DNA of 33,631 nt from CAG-452 sp045531335. Lineage in GTDB: Bacteria > Bacillota > Clostridia > TANB77 > CAG-508. A program made the translations under genes and the position numbers. The stretch's first letter is position 1. The number at the start of each line of letters is the position of its first letter. The stretch covers positions 1 to 33,631 of the forward strand of contig JAZSDU010000027.1 in NCBI GenBank assembly GCA_045531335.1, in the 5' to 3' direction. The notes below the pieces were generated by a model. That model saw only the letters and a program-made list of their open reading frames with translations, searched no databases and was not told the origin of the DNA. Of the stretch, positions 6,528 to 13,898 are shown piece after piece.

Positions 6528-8318
6528 ATGGCTGATAATAAAAAAACTCAATCAGAAGATTTAAAAAAATTAGAAGATGAAGCTTATTACGAACTTTGTC
6601 AAATAATTGCTGAAGCTATGCAATATCAAGATGTTGGATTATTGGATAGTAGAATTGCTGCGTGGAAAACTAAGTATAAAAAATTATTAGATGAATCTCC
6701 TTCTAATTCAAACTTTAAGAAGAGAGTTGAGTTTTTACTTACTCAATATTATTCTGAAATTACTCAATACATACTTAAACAACTTAAACTAAAAGAAGAG
6801 AAAAAAGTCGAAAATCAATCAAAAGCACTAAGACAACTGTACTCAATTATAAAAGATACTAATGATTATGATTTACTTAAAAAGAAAGTAGAAAAATGGA
6901 AAGAGAAATATCCTATATCTGGTTTCTTAAAAATGTATCAAAAAAGAATTGAACTATATACTAGAGATAAAAACTTAAGGGAAAATGCTTTTGATCAAGA
7001 AAAAGCTTTTAGTGATTTAGTAGATATAACAAAAATACATGGTACTCTTGATGAACTAAAAAATGAACTTTCTCTTTGGGAAGAAAAATATTCAATTAAT
7101 AACAAATACACTATAGATGATTTTATCAAACATCAATCAGAGGTTAAACGTTTTGTATCTGATGAGTTTTTACAATCTATAGCTAGAGAAGAAACTAATA
7201 CTGCTGACAAAAATGATATTGACATAGTAGAAGAATATAATAATAAATCTTGTTCAAATATATCTCTACAAGCTACAGCATATTCTGCTTTACTTGTAAT
7301 TGCAAGTAAACCAAATAACGTAAATGAGTTGTTTGATTGGGTTTATAAAAATCGTTATATAAAATTTAATGATAAATATAAAGAATTAATTTTAAATGCA
7401 ACATATTTGAACTATAGACCTCAATTCTTAAATAGTTTAACTGTGCCAAATATAGATATTTTAAATACTTCTTTATCTTTTGATGAATATAAAAATATTG
7501 ACGAAATAAAAAAATATGCAATAATTAGTTATTTTAATTTACTACTTCCTCCAGACAAAGCAATATCTAATGACTATTTTAATAAGCATATTCAAACCAT
7601 ATACTCAAAATCAGAAAAAGCAAGAAATTCAATTGATATTAAAGATGAATTGAATCCTATTGAAGATACTCTTGATTCTGGAATAGAAATATCTCTTGAA
7701 AAAGCTGACAAAGTTCCTAATAATTCTGAAACTGATTTAGAACAAGAATCAGTTAAAAAAGTGATTGTTGAAGAAACTCTTGTAGAAGAAGCCTCAAATG
7801 TCCCAGAATTAATTATAGATTTATCAGATACAGAATCTGGATTAACTATTAATCTAGAAAATACAGAAAAAGATACAGAATTCAAAATAGACGTAGAAAA
7901 TTCTTCTAAATCAACTGATAAACTTACAGAAATTAAGAATAATGAAGATGTAGATTCAATTGATAATAAGCAAGAAGAACCTGTTATTGAAGAAACAGAA
8001 TCTAATTTATTCTTTGATAACAGCAAACTAGAAAAAGAGCAAATTGAAGTAATTAATGATACCTCTGATTCAGTTCAACAACCTTATCAAGAAGAAAATA
8101 TAACAGAAACAAGCAAAAAAGAAAATTCTGAAAAAGCTCTTAATCATGAAACTATAGTTGCTTTTTCTCCACTCTTTTTTGAAACAATAAATAATTATAA
8201 TAAACAATCTGTATTAGTGAGATATATAGATTCTGCAACTAATAAATATCTTGAATCAGAAAAAACAAATGATATTTCATTAAATGAATCAGTTAAAACA
8301 ATAACTGATGAAGAATAA
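6528..8318 (+). CDS. Hypothetical protein with three W-x-x-K-Y helical repeats and a long acidic tail
   Basis: I do not recognise a family. The ATG is preceded by TTGGAGG. Residues 19-50, 99-128 and 159-188 are three divergent copies of one helical unit: a hydrophobic helix, then a second helix ending W-K-T-K-Y (46-50), W-K-E-K-Y (124-128) and W-E-E-K-Y (184-188). Residues 230-370 form a further helical region. From about 375 to 520 the chain is an acidic, Ser/Thr/Glu-rich low-complexity linker. The C-terminus (about 525-596) is again partly ordered (AFSPLFFETINNYNKQSVLVRYID). There is no signal peptide or membrane segment. The layout suggests a cytoplasmic scaffold or interaction protein; this is inference from architecture only. 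Confidence 0.7.
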   Translation: MADNKKTQSEDLKKLEDEAYYELCQIIAEAMQYQDVGLLDSRIAAWKTKYKKLLDESPSNSNFKKRVEFLLTQYYSEITQYILKQLKLKEEKKVENQSKALRQLYSIIKDTNDYDLLKKKVEKWKEKYPISGFLKMYQKRIELYTRDKNLRENAFDQEKAFSDLVDITKIHGTLDELKNELSLWEEKYSINNKYTIDDFIKHQSEVKRFVSDEFLQSIAREETNTADKNDIDIVEEYNNKSCSNISLQATAYSALLVIASKPNNVNELFDWVYKNRYIKFNDKYKELILNATYLNYRPQFLNSLTVPNIDILNTSLSFDEYKNIDEIKKYAIISYFNLLLPPDKAISNDYFNKHIQTIYSKSEKARNSIDIKDELNPIEDTLDSGIEISLEKADKVPNNSETDLEQESVKKVIVEETLVEEASNVPELIIDLSDTESGLTINLENTEKDTEFKIDVENSSKSTDKLTEIKNNEDVDSIDNKQEEPVIEETESNLFFDNSKLEKEQIEVINDTSDSVQQPYQEENITETSKKENSEKALNHETIVAFSPLFFETINNYNKQSVLVRYIDSATNKYLESEKTNDISLNESVKTITDEE

Positions 8319-8325
8319 CAAAAAA

Positions 8326-8355
8326 AGGATTTTGGGGATAGTCCCCCAAAATCCT
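8326..8355. terminator. Strong bidirectional terminator
   Basis: A 12-bp stem (8326-8337 with 8344-8355) has an A run on the left and a T run on the right, between a plus-strand gene and convergent purD. The core GGGGATAGTCCCC resembles the family B palindrome core, so it may be a domesticated copy. Confidence 0.75.
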
Positions 8356-8364
8356 CTTTTTATT

Positions 8365-9666
8365 TTAGTGTTCGTAAATATTCCCAATATCTTTTCTATA
8401 ATCTAATTTCTCATCTAAATTTCCTTCCATTGAGTTATATACTTTATCTCTTGCTTCTTCTAGAGTTGCTCCTGATGTAGTAAGTCCAAATAATCTTGAA
8501 TTACTTACAGATGAATATGTATTTCCCTCTACATTTTTAGTGTTTGCAAAATATATTTTTACTCCTTGATTTTCTATTCCCTCTTTATTCAATGTAAATA
8601 CTAATGGTTCTTTTCTATTTTCTACTGCATATTCTTTTGTTACTACATATACAGTAAATGTATAGTTTTTCTTAAATTTGCAATTATCTGTGCTTAATGT
8701 TTTATTAAATATATTATCCATTACTTCTGTAAAAGGTGTATCTAATGAATTTAATACATTTAATGCTTCTGGATCTCCAAATCTAGCATTGAACTCAATA
8801 AATTTTATTCCATTTTTTGTTTTGAAGAACCCACCATAAATTACTCCATTGAATTCCATAGAATCTTTATTCACATATTTTAAAGTGTCTTTTATTAACT
8901 CGCTACATACATCTACATCTTTTTGTTCCAAAAATGGTAATAATCCATTTTCAAAACTTAGGCATCCCATTCCACCTGTTCCAGGTCCTTTATCTTCATC
9001 AAATCTATATGGATAATCAAAAGTTATTGGTGTAACTACTACATTTTCTCCATCTGTTAGAGCCATTACTGTAAATTCTCTTCCTTCGATTTTATCTTGA
9101 ACTATTACATTTCCGCTTGTCTCTAAACAGCTTTTAGCATATTCATATCCTTCTTCTTTTCCTTTAAAGTGTATTCCACCAACTTTTACACCTTTTCCAC
9201 CTGTTAATCCTTCTGGTTTTACAACAAAGTTATCATCTTCATATTTATCTATAATTGTTTTTAGTTCATCTAAATCTGTTATATTATAATTTTTAATTAT
9301 CATTTCAGGGGCAAGTTTTTCTACGATATCCAATGCATATGTTTTGCTCCATTCAATTTTTGAACCTTTTGATGTTGGCCCAAATGTCTTTAATCCTAAT
9401 TCTTTTGCGACATCTATTAAACCATCTTGTAATAGGTTGTCACTACTAATTACACATGAATCAATTGCATTTTCTTTTATAAAATTTCTAACTATTTCTT
9501 TATTAAATGGATCAGCTACTATATATTTTCCACCTGATTTTTTAACATAATCAATTATGCTTGGATTTTCATAAGGGCAAACAGTATAAAGCTCATATCC
9601 TTTACTTATATATTCTGCTAAAACAGCTTCTCTTCCACCATTCCCTAGTAATAAACATTTTTTCAT
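8365..9666 (-). CDS. purD: Phosphoribosylamine-glycine ligase (GAR synthetase)
   Basis: Second step of de novo purine synthesis; ATP-grasp ligase joining glycine to phosphoribosylamine. Seen: N-terminal GNGGREA, ATP-grasp elements FVVKPEGLTGGKGVKV, PGTGGMG and FIEFNARFGDPEA, and a normal length of 433 residues. The usual N-terminal GGREHA lacks its His here (GGREAV), a mild oddity. The frame opens 18 codons earlier, but the ATG at 9666 follows AGGAGG with correct spacing, and the extension is not conserved in the family. purD stands alone; purE is 16 kb away with its own promoter, so purine genes are not in one operon here. Confidence 0.9.
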   Translation of the reverse strand: MKKCLLLGNGGREAVLAEYISKGYELYTVCPYENPSIIDYVKKSGGKYIVADPFNKEIVRNFIKENAIDSCVISSDNLLQDGLIDVAKELGLKTFGPTSKGSKIEWSKTYALDIVEKLAPEMIIKNYNITDLDELKTIIDKYEDDNFVVKPEGLTGGKGVKVGGIHFKGKEEGYEYAKSCLETSGNVIVQDKIEGREFTVMALTDGENVVVTPITFDYPYRFDEDKGPGTGGMGCLSFENGLLPFLEQKDVDVCSELIKDTLKYVNKDSMEFNGVIYGGFFKTKNGIKFIEFNARFGDPEALNVLNSLDTPFTEVMDNIFNKTLSTDNCKFKKNYTFTVYVVTKEYAVENRKEPLVFTLNKEGIENQGVKIYFANTKNVEGNTYSSVSNSRLFGLTTSGATLEEARDKVYNSMEGNLDEKLDYRKDIGNIYEH

Positions 9667-9737
9667 ATTATTTTCCTCCTCAACAGTTACTATTGTATCA
9701 GTATTAAAAAATTTTTTCAATATTTATAAAAAATCTA

Positions 9738-9766
9738 TTGACTTTTTTAAATCAAAACTGTAAAAT
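9738..9766 (+). promoter_or_regulatory. Promoter of the YgjP-like gene
   Basis: TTGACT (9738-9743), a 17-bp spacer and TAAAAT (9761-9766). A strong AAGGGGG RBS precedes the ATG at 9824. Confidence 0.6.
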
Positions 9767-9823
9767 AATTTTACAAAAACGAACAACTATTTGTAGAACA
9801 TTTTTTTGTAAGGGGGCAAAAAT

Positions 9824-10351
9824 ATGGGTGTATTAAAATTTAGAAAAACAATAAATAACAAAACATATTTAACAGTAAGTGTTTTAGGTCAAAGCTTAAA
9901 ACTAAATGTAAAATATACAAACACTTCTTCAATAGAACTAAATAAAAAAGATACTGAAATAGATTTGTTTTTGCCTAAAATGTACAAAAACATTGAAAAT
10001 ATAGATGTGATAAATATGGCTATTCAAAAATTATATAACACAGTAGCTGAAACTGAAATTGAATATGCTATGGAAGTTGCAAGACATATACTAAGATTTG
10101 CTCCTGAAGATTATTCAATCAAAAGACTAGAAAATAAGTTTTATAAATGCTCAAAAAATAAAATTATAGTAAATCCAGATATAGTTAGATTTAACAGAGA
10201 AATAATTAATACAACAATAATTCAAGCATTTTGTAAAACAAAACACAGACCTAATACAATTGCATATAAAAAACTTTTAAATAATGCAATGAATGAATAT
10301 GAGATTTATAAGAAGAAAGAAAATAAAATTAGAATGTTGAGAGTATCATAA
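9824..10351 (+). CDS. YgjP/SprT-like protein with a degenerate zinc site (probable pseudoenzyme)
   Basis: The N-terminal half is beta-rich with a short insert. The C-terminal half keeps the pattern of YgjP-type (DUF45) metallopeptidases: a basic RLENKFYKCSKNKIIVNPDIV strand region, a helix, then KTKHRPNTIAYKKLLNNAM, which matches the helix after the zinc motif. Where the family has HExCH, this protein has QAFCK (134-138), so both His ligands and the Glu are missing. I infer a catalytically dead relative, perhaps a binding protein. The next gene downstream carries an intact HExxH motif of another family. The start follows AAGGGGG. Family membership is a pattern judgement and could be wrong. 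Confidence 0.45.
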   Translation: MGVLKFRKTINNKTYLTVSVLGQSLKLNVKYTNTSSIELNKKDTEIDLFLPKMYKNIENIDVINMAIQKLYNTVAETEIEYAMEVARHILRFAPEDYSIKRLENKFYKCSKNKIIVNPDIVRFNREIINTTIIQAFCKTKHRPNTIAYKKLLNNAMNEYEIYKKKENKIRMLRVS

Positions 10352-10395
10352 AAGGCAGATAAAATTTTAGCTTTGTACATATTTATTGCGAATGT

Positions 10396-10499
10396 TGTAG
10401 GGGCAGCTATCAGCTGTCCGTCTTCGAAGAATTTGCTTTAATATAAATTATTTTAGAATGGCTTTCGCGGGTTGCGGACGACTAATAGTCGCCCCTACA
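10396..10499. repeat. Family A repeat copy 3, full length
   Basis: Terminal inverted repeats of 25 bp, about 20 of them matching, run from TGTAGGGGC at 10396 to GCCCCTACA ending at 10499. Each end also holds its own small hairpin (CAGCT/AGCTG and CGACT/AGTCG). It fills much of the 322-bp gap 10352-10673; the rest is AT-rich with a small TATAATTT/AAATTATA palindrome near 10536 and no convincing gene. Confidence 0.75.
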
Positions 10500-10673
10500 T
10501 TTTCTCTACAATTTTTTAACTGCATGCTAATAATATATAATTTGCCAAATTATAATTTTCTTCAATGTAACCAAATTGTAATATAACTTTAATGTTTATG
10601 AAACATTCTTACGGCTCTTTATATTGTATAATATTTGTATAATGTATACCAAAGAATAAAGGAGTTTCATTAA

Positions 10674-11798
10674 TTGGCTACTTACGCAAGATTAAAAAAG
10701 GAAGGTATTGAAGTTATTGAACAACTTGATACTATGAAAGTGAATACAATTGCAATTAATGTTGCAAGTAAATTATGTCTCGCTTTTCCAGAACACAATT
10801 TAAGTAAAAGTGATTTATTTGAGTCGCTTTCAAGACTTAATATGTTTATAGCAAAAATGCCAGCTGATTCTTCTGGTGCTAAATATTTTTACAAAGATAA
10901 CTCTATATACTTTAATGAAACATTCGACATTAATGAAATGTCTACATTAGCAGTTCACGAATGTCTTCATTGTATTCAAGAACTTCGTGACTCAAATAAT
11001 AATTTGTCTAAAATGGGATTATATAATCCTTCATATAATACAGGACTTGCTATAAATGAAGCCGCTGTTCAACTTATGGCTTCTGAAGCAAATATGATGG
11101 ATATAACAAATGAAACATATTACGGAATATCAATTAATACAATTAGTCCAAACTACTATCCTTTACAATGTGCCTTACTAAATCAAATAGCATATTTTAC
11201 AGGAACATATCCTTTATATCATAGCACTTTAAATAGTAATGATGTTTTTAAAAATACCTTTACTTTAAAATCTGACAAGAAAACATATTCAATAATTATA
11301 AAAAACTTCGATAAATTATTATCATTAGAAAATGATCTTAATTTTTATGCTAGTGAATTGCAGTATGTTGACAAGGTTAGCTCAATTAAATTACTAAATA
11401 CTTTAATAGACAAAAGCAAAAAAGATATAACTTCAACATTCTTTAAAACTCAAAACCTAATTATAGAAAAATGCTTTAAAAATGAATTTAATTCTATTAG
11501 AAATCTTAATGATATTAAGGAATTTAATAAAAAAATATATAACTTTAAAAATGTAATTGGTTTTTCTGATGAATATACATTTTACAATGAATTCTATCGT
11601 AACATGATGAATGCAATTGAAGAAAAGAGAGAATATATTGAAAAATATGGTGAAATTAATTTGTTTGAAAACATTAATAATAGCCTTATGCTTGTTGATA
11701 ATACTAAAAATGCATTTTCATTTATTAGTACATTTGTAAATAAATTTAAAAAATTGCTTGGATTTAATAAATCTGCAGAAAGCATTAATGATTTGTAA
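10674..11798 (+). CDS. Putative zinc metallopeptidase, 374 residues, family not recognised
   Basis: An HExxH motif is clear (H95-E96-C-L-H99 in LAVHECLHCIQEL). NEAAVQLMASEA (Glu129) downstream is a good candidate for the third ligand, as in gluzincins. The rest is helical with no signal peptide. The C-terminus is basic and partly hydrophobic (AFSFISTFVNKFKKLLGF), possibly an amphipathic membrane-contact helix. The start is TTG at 10674, chosen because AAAGGAG lies nine bases upstream and no ATG fits. I cannot assign a substrate. It ends at a perfect palindromic terminator shared with the convergent udg gene. Confidence 0.65.
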   Translation: MATYARLKKEGIEVIEQLDTMKVNTIAINVASKLCLAFPEHNLSKSDLFESLSRLNMFIAKMPADSSGAKYFYKDNSIYFNETFDINEMSTLAVHECLHCIQELRDSNNNLSKMGLYNPSYNTGLAINEAAVQLMASEANMMDITNETYYGISINTISPNYYPLQCALLNQIAYFTGTYPLYHSTLNSNDVFKNTFTLKSDKKTYSIIIKNFDKLLSLENDLNFYASELQYVDKVSSIKLLNTLIDKSKKDITSTFFKTQNLIIEKCFKNEFNSIRNLNDIKEFNKKIYNFKNVIGFSDEYTFYNEFYRNMMNAIEEKREYIEKYGEINLFENINNSLMLVDNTKNAFSFISTFVNKFKKLLGFNKSAESINDL

Positions 11799-11801
11799 AA
11801 T

Positions 11802-11827
11802 AAAAAACACCTTTAAAGGTGTTTTTT
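11802..11827. terminator. Perfect 26-bp palindromic terminator
   Basis: AAAAAACACCTTT followed by AAAGGTGTTTTTT works in both directions, between convergent genes. Its right end touches the udg stop codon (11826-11828). Confidence 0.8.
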
Positions 11828-12362
11828 ATTTTATTTTTTTCAAATCATTCCAGAAGTCAATTTTCTTACTTTCATCTCTTAGTAATGCTGCTGGGTGAAA
11901 TGTTGGTATATATTTTATCCCATCTTTTTCAAACCATTTTCCTCTAGATGATGTTATTCCGTATTCTTCACCTAATACATTTTTTAATGCTACACTTCCT
12001 AATAATACAATTATCTCAGGGTTTACTAATTTTACTTGTGCATCCAAATATTCTCTGCAAGCTGAAGATTCATCCTTCTCTGGATTCCTATTATTGGGTG
12101 GTCTACATTTTACTATATTTGCTATATAGACTTCTTCTCTTTTAATTCCAATTCCTTGAAAAGCCTTATCCATAAGTTGTCCTGCTTTCCCCACAAAAGG
12201 AATACCTTGCGTATCCTCATCTGCTCCAGGGCCTTCACCTATAAACATTATTCTTGCATTTTTATTTCCTGTACCTATTACTACATTGTGCCTATTAGTA
12301 CATAATTTACATTTAGTACAATTCTTACATTCACTTTCCAATTCTTCCCACGTTTGATACAT
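11826..12362 (-). CDS. udg: Uracil-DNA glycosylase, family 4 (iron-sulfur type)
   Basis: Removes uracil from DNA. Seen: the N-terminal cysteine cluster (C12, C15, C18, C21), cluster partners C86 (VKCRPPNNRNP) and C102, motif A GEGPGADEDTQG (42-53) and motif B FHPAALLR (His156). The length of 178 residues is normal. The ATG follows GAAGGAG. It is the last gene of a minus-strand run with alkD-like, ogg, addB, coaD and coaE, which has a DNA-repair theme. A 28-bp gap to coaE contains one arm of a hairpin whose other arm is the end of coaE. Confidence 0.9.
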   Translation of the reverse strand: MYQTWEELESECKNCTKCKLCTNRHNVVIGTGNKNARIMFIGEGPGADEDTQGIPFVGKAGQLMDKAFQGIGIKREEVYIANIVKCRPPNNRNPEKDESSACREYLDAQVKLVNPEIIVLLGSVALKNVLGEEYGITSSRGKWFEKDGIKYIPTFHPAALLRDESKKIDFWNDLKKIK

Positions 12363-12376
12363 ATTTTGCTCCTTCT

Positions 12377-12408
12377 TGGCTAAAAAGTGGCTATCCTCTT
12401 TTTAGCCA
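12377..12408 (-). promoter_or_regulatory. Hairpin formed by the coaE 3' end and the udg leader
   Basis: Perfect 11-bp stem (12377-12387 with 12398-12408), 10-nt loop, no T run on the minus strand. It ends just before the udg RBS, so it may be an RNA stability or processing element rather than a terminator. Confidence 0.4.
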
Positions 12409-13008
12409 TTTTTTTATCTCCTCTATTACATCCATTAAATTAGATTCATTATTATTTTCAACAACTAAATCAGAATTTTTTATATAAAATTCATTTTTTG
12501 GCTGTGCTTTTATTCTATTTAAAGCAGTATTTTTGTCTATATTATCTCTATCACAAATTCTTTTTAATTTGATATCTTCATCTGCTATAACAGATATTAC
12601 AACATCACATATTTCATTTAATTTACTTTCTATTAAAAGTGGTGCATCAATTATAACTATTTCACTTTTACTTAAATTTGCTCTTGTTTTTATTTCTTCT
12701 ACTATGTATTTAAATGTAAGTGAATTTAGAACATCTCTTTTTTCATTATCTTTAAATATTATATACGCAAGTTTTGGCTTATCTATTTCACCACTTTGTA
12801 ATAAAATATCTTCACCAAAAGCTTTTATAATTTCTTCATAATAAATCGTTCCTGGCATAGACATTTCTTTAACAACTTCATCTGCATTTATAATATCTGC
12901 ATAAAGATGTGTCCCTTTTGCGACATTTTGTCGCATGGGGACTGTCCCTAATAACCTACTTATTGATGTTTTACCACTTCCAGAATTACCTGTTATACCA
13001 ATTATCAT
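12391..13008 (-). CDS. coaE: Dephospho-CoA kinase carrying an in-frame palindromic repeat insert
   Basis: Final step of coenzyme A synthesis. Seen: P-loop GNSGSGKTS (7-15), the INADEVVKEM nucleotide-site region and IVIDAPLLIE. Residues 21-34 (GTVPMRQNVAKGTH) are extra relative to the family: they lie between the P-loop helix and the AD motif, and their DNA (12907-12948) is a family B palindrome. The gene stays in frame and the rest is intact, so it is likely active with a surface loop. The frame is open upstream, but ATG 13008 follows AAAGGAG and begins with the canonical MIIGITG, so I reject the longer form. Confidence 0.9.
   Translation of the reverse strand: MIIGITGNSGSGKTSISRLLGTVPMRQNVAKGTHLYADIINADEVVKEMSMPGTIYYEEIIKAFGEDILLQSGEIDKPKLAYIIFKDNEKRDVLNSLTFKYIVEEIKTRANLSKSEIVIIDAPLLIESKLNEICDVVISVIADEDIKLKRICDRDNIDKNTALNRIKAQPKNEFYIKNSDLVVENNNESNLMDVIEEIKKWLKRG
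12909..12948. repeat. Family B palindrome inside coaE
   Basis: Contains GTCCC...TGCGACA/TGTCGCA...GGGAC arms and the family core GGGGACTGTCCC. It is translated as GTVPMRQNVAKGTH. Confidence 0.65.
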
Positions 13009-13068
13009 AAATTTCTCCTTTCTAGAAATTCGAGTACGCATTATGAATTGTTCATGTAACTTCATCGA

Positions 13069-13096
13069 TTGAATGAAAATTAAAATTTTCATTCAA
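13069..13096. repeat. Perfect AT-rich hairpin upstream of coaE
   Basis: Arms of 12 bp (13069-13080 with 13085-13096) and a 4-nt loop. There is no clear T run. It could be an operator or a weak transcript-end structure between coaD and coaE. Confidence 0.4.
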
Positions 13097-13132
13097 CATT
13101 AAGAGCAAAAATAATTAATTTTTACAAACATG

Positions 13133-13155
13133 AGGCCGATCACTGAGGCCTTTTT
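13133..13155 (+). terminator. Orphan terminator-like hairpin on the plus strand
   Basis: AGGCC (13133-13137) pairs with GGCCT (13147-13151), followed by a T run. Both neighbouring genes are on the minus strand, so it has no obvious plus-strand gene to serve. The rest of the coaD-coaE gap holds weak inverted repeats only. Confidence 0.35.
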
Positions 13156-13295
13156 GTTTTAAAAATTAATATTTTTGCGCATATTTTAAATATTAAACGA
13201 CCTCTTGTTAATGTATTGGTGTGCAAATCGCTGGGACGGAGGCAAAAATTTCATTTCTAACGAAATGCAATTTTATGACTCACGTCCGGACGCTC

Positions 13296-13772
13296 TCATC
13301 CTAAAGAATTCAACAATTCAGCTACTGCTTTTGGCACATACTTATCAATTGATTTGTTTTTGCTGTATAATTCCATAACTATGCTAGAAGATAAATATCC
13401 TAAATCTCCTGCTCTAAAATAACATGTATCAAGACTCGCTATTTTTTCATTAATCGCTGATATGTTTTCTTCGTATTCGTAATCTGTACCATTTCTTAAA
13501 CCTCTAATTAAGATATCAGCTCCGCATTCTATAGCTTTATCTACTGTTAATCCATCATACAAAACTACTTCTACATTATTTAAATTTTCTTCTGCTATTG
13601 TTTCTTCTATTGCTTGTTTCATTTTTGTTTTATCTATTCTTTCAGTTTTTTCTGTATTGTATCCTATCCCTACAATTACTTTATCAAAACATTTTGCAGC
13701 TTTTTTTACAATTTGCAAATGTCCATTTGTAAATGGATCAAATGAACCTGCATAAAATCCTATCATTCCCAT
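13296..13772 (-). CDS. coaD: Phosphopantetheine adenylyltransferase
   Basis: Penultimate step of coenzyme A synthesis: transfers AMP to 4'-phosphopantetheine. Seen: nucleotidyltransferase motif GSFDPFTNGH (9-18), the GLRNGTDYEYE substrate loop near residue 91 and the LSSSIVMEL segment near 126. The length of 158 residues is normal. The ATG at 13772 follows AAAGGAG. It precedes coaE on the same strand with about 290 bp between them, so the two last CoA steps are neighbours, probably with separate expression signals. A family A repeat separates it from addB. Confidence 0.93.
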   Translation of the reverse strand: MGMIGFYAGSFDPFTNGHLQIVKKAAKCFDKVIVGIGYNTEKTERIDKTKMKQAIEETIAEENLNNVEVVLYDGLTVDKAIECGADILIRGLRNGTDYEYEENISAINEKIASLDTCYFRAGDLGYLSSSIVMELYSKNKSIDKYVPKAVAELLNSLG

Positions 13773-13807
13773 AATTACATCTCCTTTTTCGTTTTATTTA
13801 TTTTTCA

Positions 13808-13883
13808 TGTAGGGGCGAGGTTCCACCCTCTCCCGTATATTAATTTGTATTTTTGCGGGTCAGGGTGGAACCTGACCCCTACA
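13808..13883. repeat. Family A repeat copy 4, nearly perfect inverted repeat
   Basis: TGTAGGGG at 13808 pairs with CCCCTACA ending at 13883, and AGGTTCCACCCT pairs with AGGGTGGAACCT. It is the cleanest example of the family as one long hairpin, between coaD and addB. Confidence 0.8.
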
Positions 13884-13898
13884 ATGTTTACAATTAAT

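Noticed and set aside
7592..8026. 144-residue ORF antisense to the orphan gene
   Set aside because: It is a low-complexity Ser-rich shadow of the acidic Glu/Asp linker on the other strand, without an RBS.
9785..9800. Spo0A-box-like TTTGTAGAA upstream of the YgjP-like gene
   Set aside because: It differs from TTTGTCGAA at a key base and lies downstream of the promoter; too weak to call.
13009..13092. 28-residue N-terminal extension of CoaE
   Set aside because: The canonical MIIGITG start at 13008 has a proper RBS, and the extension runs through hairpin sequence.
13858..13875. T-box-like GGGTGGAACC sequence
   Set aside because: It is the right arm of family A repeat copy 4 and pairs with the left arm of the same element. 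There is no specifier stem and no aminoacyl-tRNA synthetase or amino-acid gene follows.
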